A stretch of DNA of 7,646 nucleotides from Gp13-AA77 sp036521995 (lineage in GTDB: Bacteria; Acidobacteriota; Terriglobia; UBA7540), in assembly GCA_036521995.1 (NCBI GenBank), contig DATDGR010000310.1, positions 1-7,646 of the forward strand. The letters are read 5' to 3'. The notes beneath the pieces were generated by a model. That model saw nothing but the letters and a program-made list of their open reading frames with translations. It was not told the DNA's origin and did not search any database. How positions within the stretch are numbered: the first letter of the stretch is position 1; the number at the start of each line of letters is the position of its first letter. The position numbers were made by a program, and so were the translations under genes. This document shows, one piece after another, positions 5,253-7,646 of this stretch.

Positions 5253-6233
5253 CTAATTGTCTTCGTCGGTGTAAGAATCGAGGGTAGCGGAGATCCGATC
5301 GAACAACTGATCCCATTCTTTCCTCTGCTTCTTGTTCTGGGTGTGGTTGGCTTCCGCGGCGACATGACCCGCCAGTGCGTCCAGCTCATCAAGGGTAAAA
5401 CGATAGATCGGCGATTCGGCCGGCATGGGGACGACACGCAGACGGTCAGTCAGTTCCTGGTCAGCGAAGCTGTGGTGCAGAATCAGTTCACGCTCGCGGG
5501 CGGTCAGCTCCAAAGGAACCCTTTCGTCAGGTCGAATCCGCTTCCGGTTTCTCGGCAGTGTTCCTGCACCGGTCAGGAGGCGAAGCAGCAGCGCGGACTC
5601 GGATGAGCCCTCCGTGGCGTTATGCTCGAGTGGCGAAGCGTGCGCCGTGGCTTTCCTTCGAGCCGAGCGAAACTCCCTTTGGAGTTGTTGGTTCACGGAA
5701 GGGAGCGAGAATTCCTCGGGGTCAAAAGGGCCGCGCCATTGCAGCATGCTCTCGTGCTCTTCGTGCTCCGGGTCGGCCATCGCCTCCAAGTAGTCTTCAT
5801 AACCGGACGATCCACCCACGTCCTCCGGTGGCGTGCGGCGTTTTCCAGCGAGGCAGCGTGGATACTCCGTCCCCGGATCCGGCAGGACAATAGCTTCGAG
5901 CAGCAGCTCATGCCGCCAGCTGTCGCCGAAATCGTACAAGTATTCGAATTGGGTTCCGACCCGCGGGAGGACCTCTCGCAACCGGACCCGGCTCTCGTCG
6001 ATGACCTTGCGCTCGTACAGATCGTCGTCCGGGTCAGGCACGCTATAGATGCGGCGTCCGATCTCAAACTGGTGGAGGTGACAATCCTCCCAGCCCGTCA
6101 CGATCTGCAAGATGTGGTGGAGTTGAGCCAGGGTTGCATCTTCCCACACTTGGACGCGTCGCCAGATGGGCGGCTGGATCTCCTGGAGCATCATCTTGAG
6201 CTGATACAAAGCACGATTATTCTTCCCAGCCAT
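5253..6233 (-). CDS. Plasmid pRiA4b ORF-3-like protein with C-terminal extension
   Basis: This is a 326-residue protein. Residues about 8-185 match the pRiA4b ORF-3 family: YQLKMMLQEIQPPIWRRVQV at the start, LHHILQIVTGWEDCHLHQFEI (39-59), YLYDFGDSWRHELLLE (98-113), YPRCLAGKRRTPPEDVGG (124-141) and YEDYLEAMADPEHEEH (145-160). The biochemical role of this family is not established, though it is typical of plasmids, islands and transposon-like cassettes. Residues about 185-235 form a low-order linker. Residues 236-326 form a second, helical region (VPLELTARERELILHH..., FTLDELDALAGHVAAEAN) of unknown role. The ATG overlaps the resolvase stop in TGATG, and AAAGG lies seven bases upstream (complement of 6241-6245), so translation is coupled to the resolvase. 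No transmembrane segment or signal peptide is seen. It looks intact. Confidence 0.88.
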   Translation of the reverse strand: MAGKNNRALYQLKMMLQEIQPPIWRRVQVWEDATLAQLHHILQIVTGWEDCHLHQFEIGRRIYSVPDPDDDLYERKVIDESRVRLREVLPRVGTQFEYLYDFGDSWRHELLLEAIVLPDPGTEYPRCLAGKRRTPPEDVGGSSGYEDYLEAMADPEHEEHESMLQWRGPFDPEEFSLPSVNQQLQREFRSARRKATAHASPLEHNATEGSSESALLLRLLTGAGTLPRNRKRIRPDERVPLELTARERELILHHSFADQELTDRLRVVPMPAESPIYRFTLDELDALAGHVAAEANHTQNKKQRKEWDQLFDRISATLDSYTDEDN

Positions 6234-6613
6234 CAGGACGCCTTTCTGCTCGTCAGGATGCGGCGCACGGACGTGCGCCCAATCTCCAGGCGACGGGCGA
6301 TCGCGGCTTTGCTGACGCCGGCACGATACAGCTTCCGGACCTGGTCGGCCTGGAGTCCCGCGGTGAGCGGTCGGCCCAAGCGTTGGCCATTCTGGCGGGC
6401 CTGGGCCAAGCCGGCGCGCACCCGCTCCCGCAAAATCTCCCGCTCGAACTCCGCGAAGACCGCCAGCAGTCCCGCCATGGCCCGACCGGCGGGTGTCGTC
6501 AAGTCCAGCGCTTCAGTCAGGGATACGAAGCCGACTCCCAAGTGCTCCAACTCCTGAAGAGTGGCGAGCAGGTCGGTGACCGATCTTCCCCAGCGATCCA
6601 GCCGCCACACCAG
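6233..6613 (-). pseudogene. Serine recombinase (resolvase/invertase), N-terminally truncated
   Basis: Serine recombinases cut DNA through an N-terminal serine and rejoin it. This frame is open from 6634 and its first residues (MPSASAS) are not family-like. Homology starts at LVWRLDRWGRSVTDLLATLQ, about one third into a normal resolvase. It continues through GVGFVSLTEALDLTTPAGRAM, AEFEREILRERVRAGLAQAR and GQRLGRP. The C-terminal helix-turn-helix AGVSKAAIARRLEIGRTSVRRIL completes it. The first 60 or so residues, including the catalytic Ser and its Arg partners, are missing, so it cannot recombine DNA by itself but might still bind it. The break at 6611-6616 coincides with the start of the opposing tyrosine-integrase fragment. 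Its stop codon overlaps the start of the pRiA4b ORF-3-like gene. Confidence 0.88.
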
Positions 6614-6615
6614 TG

Positions 6616-7269
6616 AGGCTGAAGCGCTTGGCAAGTAATCCGTGCTCGGCGGTTGAGTTCCCGGTTCCCGCGAAAATGATCAGCAGGAAGCCGCATTACA
6701 TGACCGCAACAGAGCAGCAGAAGATCGAATTCAACGCTCCTGACCATTTGCGAAACATCGTAGTCATCATCACCGAGATGGGACTTCGTCCCTACAAGGA
6801 ACTGATGCCGATGAGGAAGGAGCAAGTTGATCTCGAGAATTTGGTGGTCCACATCCCTGATTCTAAGACCCCGAGTGGCATCGGAGATATGCCTATGACC
6901 AAACCTGCAGCACGAGCTTTCAAGACACAGATGAAGGCGAGCCGAGAATCGGAGTACCTCTTCCCAACGACAGACCCGAAATCGGCCAAACCTTATATCT
7001 CGACCTTGAAAACAACCTGGACTTCAACGCTGAAACGAGCCGGCATCCCACACTTCCCGCTTTACCACCTGCGACATACCTTCGCTAGCCGGCTCAGTGC
7101 AGGCGGAGTGTCGGACCACTTCGTTACACTCATGCTTCGGCAGGGCGACGCCGAGGTTTTCAAGAGGTATAGCCAAGCCAAGCTCAACATGATGCGGGAA
7201 GCGCTGGCCCGCTTGGACCGGCGCGCGAATGAGCACGGAAGGACTTTTGGAACATCAAGACCAAACTGA
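6616..7269 (+). pseudogene. Tyrosine recombinase/integrase, catalytic domain only
   Basis: Phage-type integrases insert elements at attachment sites. The frame is open from a GTG at 6613 and encodes about 218 residues, essentially only the catalytic domain. Visible are EMGLRPYKEL (catalytic Arg 59), IPDSKTPSG (Lys 85), LYHLRHTFASRL (Arg 154, with Tyr 151 where many members have His) and the nucleophile region FKRYSQAKL (Tyr 186). The upstream residues LKRLASNPCSAVEFP fit the hinge just before the catalytic domain. The core-binding and arm-binding domains, normally 100-200 residues, are lost at the junction with the resolvase fragment. Because all catalytic residues remain, it is a truncated gene rather than a decayed one. 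It ends about 85 bases from a tRNA-Lys 3' fragment, the usual place for the integrase of a tRNA-targeted island. GC content is lower than in its neighbours, consistent with foreign origin. Confidence 0.88.
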
Positions 7270-7293
7270 GACTTTTGGAACAGTTTTGGAACA
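7243..7293 (+). repeat. Three TTTTGGAACA direct repeats beside the attachment site
   Basis: TTTTGGAACA occurs at 7245-7254, 7273-7282 and 7284-7293. The first two copies share a longer ACTTTTGGAACA. A degenerate ACTTTTCG follows at 7293-7300. The first copy lies inside the last codons of the integrase. Short repeats between an integrase gene and its attachment core commonly serve as arm-type integrase or excisionase binding sites (inference). Confidence 0.7.
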
Positions 7294-7352
7294 CTTTTCG
7301 CTATTTTGCCACGCTATGACAAGTGGGAGGTACTGAAAACGAAGAAGTTAGG

Positions 7353-7402
7353 TGGTGAGCCGTGAGGGAATCGAACCCCCAACCTACTGATTAAGAGTCA
7401 GC
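7353..7402 (-). tRNA. 3' fragment of tRNA-Lys(CTT), likely attachment-site core
   Basis: Read on the minus strand, 7402 to 7353 gives the anticodon stem GCTGA/TCAGT with loop CTCTTAA (anticodon CTT) and variable loop AGGTT. The T arm (GGGGG, loop TTCGATT, CCCTC), the 3' acceptor strand ACGGCTC, discriminator A and encoded CCA follow. The 5' acceptor strand and D arm are absent: sequence beyond 7402 (CCCACCGTTTTGC on the plus strand) does not continue the tRNA, and nothing matching it occurs up to the window end. This is not a functional tRNA gene. It is the type of duplicated tRNA end left by integration of a tyrosine-integrase element. Confidence 0.88.
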
Positions 7403-7557
7403 CCCACCGTTTTGCATTCCTTCCGTATTCTTCCTTCCTTTCTATCAACTTACAGGACTTAGGGACATCTGCTTTCGCTCACCCTGTAGAACCCTAATTC
7501 CTTCAATTCTGGGTATCCACTTGACTCAGGTGACCCCAACCTATAGTATGCGAGCTC
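7403..7557. other. Stretch between the tRNA fragment and an IS1595 transposase
   Basis: AT-richer sequence with no gene. GGGTATCCACTTGACTCAGG from 7511 could be the left terminal repeat of the IS1595 element, but its partner lies outside the window. TTGACT (7521-7526) with TAGTAT (7544-7549) gives a 17-base-spaced promoter candidate, or with TATAGT (7542-7547) a 15-base spacing. Either would serve the transposase starting at 7558. Confidence 0.4.
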
Positions 7558-7646
7558 ATGGAGGATTACCCTCGGACCGCAGCGGACTTCGAGGCTCGCT
7601 TCCGCTCGGAGCAGGCCTGCCGGGAGTATCTGTTCCAACTCCGCTG
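7558..7646 (+). CDS. IS1595-family (ISXO2-like) transposase, N-terminal fragment at window edge
   Basis: The ATG at 7558 opens a frame running off the window after 29 codons. ADFEARFRSEQACREYLFQLR followed by TG(G) matches the very characteristic start of IS1595 transposases, which continues '...RWPdGFvCPrCg' into a zinc-binding domain in complete members. The catalytic DDE/DDN domain would lie beyond the edge. No ribosome-binding site precedes the ATG; the nearest promoter candidate would give only a very short leader. Whether the copy is complete cannot be judged here. Confidence 0.8.
   Translation, partial: MEDYPRTAADFEARFRSEQACREYLFQLR

Noticed and set aside
5622..6557. 311-codon open frame on the plus strand
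   Set aside because: It is antisense to the well-supported ORF-3-like protein and the resolvase, and its translation shows no family motif.
7353..7402. A functional or intron-split tRNA-Lys gene
   Set aside because: No 5' acceptor strand or D arm is found in the 244 bases upstream on its strand, and no group I intron features are visible; an attachment-site fragment beside an integrase is simpler, though a very large insertion cannot be excluded.
1..7646. CRISPR array
   Set aside because: No regularly spaced repeats with unique spacers; the only direct repeats are the two operator copies, the TTTTGGAACA iterons and one imperfect pair.

Overview
The window is an accessory, mobile-element-rich stretch of a GC-rich bacterial genome (roughly 60% GC by eye). 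The host is not certain. The short single-stranded DNA-binding protein, with its 'YKIALIGFLGSDAEA' start and no DDDIPF-type tail, and the LYxLRHTFASR-type integrase resemble proteins I associate with Acidobacteria, so a soil acidobacterium is my best guess. This rests on recalled family resemblance, not a search.

Layout, left to right. (1) 1-1829: the 3' part of an IS21-family element. IstA has lost its N-terminal half at about position 136, while the helper ATPase IstB looks complete. (2) 1830-2710: a strong RNA hairpin, a small protein of unknown function (1955-2242), then a mostly non-coding stretch with what looks like a frameshifted one-helix membrane protein. (3) 2674-4079: a compact toxin-antitoxin-like operon. 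It holds a winged-helix/minimal-nucleotidyltransferase (MNT) protein, an overlapping HEPN protein, and a small zinc-ribbon protein directly behind them. Its promoter carries two copies of ACGCAA-N3-GCGTAC exactly 21 bp apart. One lies between the -35 and -10 boxes and the other over the predicted transcription and translation start. (4) 4080-4660: a GC-rich, gene-free stretch with repeats and mutually exclusive hairpins, leading into a ssb gene whose start is unclear and which ends in a clear terminator. (5) 5253-6634, minus strand: a truncated serine resolvase coupled by a TGATG overlap to an intact pRiA4b ORF-3-like protein. (6) 6613-7402: the catalytic half of a tyrosine integrase, head-to-head with the truncated resolvase. 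Both lose their N-terminal halves within a few bases of position 6613. Behind it lie three TTTTGGAACA repeats and a 50-bp 3' fragment of tRNA-Lys(CTT), the classic signature of a genomic-island attachment site. (7) 7558-7646: the start of an IS1595-family transposase running off the window.

Taken together this looks like one end of an integrative element or genomic island at a tRNA-Lys gene. It carries a MNT-HEPN module and a plasmid-like ssb, and it has been cut up by later IS21, resolvase-cassette and IS1595 events. The most attractive unit for a closer look is the MNT-HEPN-zinc-ribbon operon with its tandem operator.
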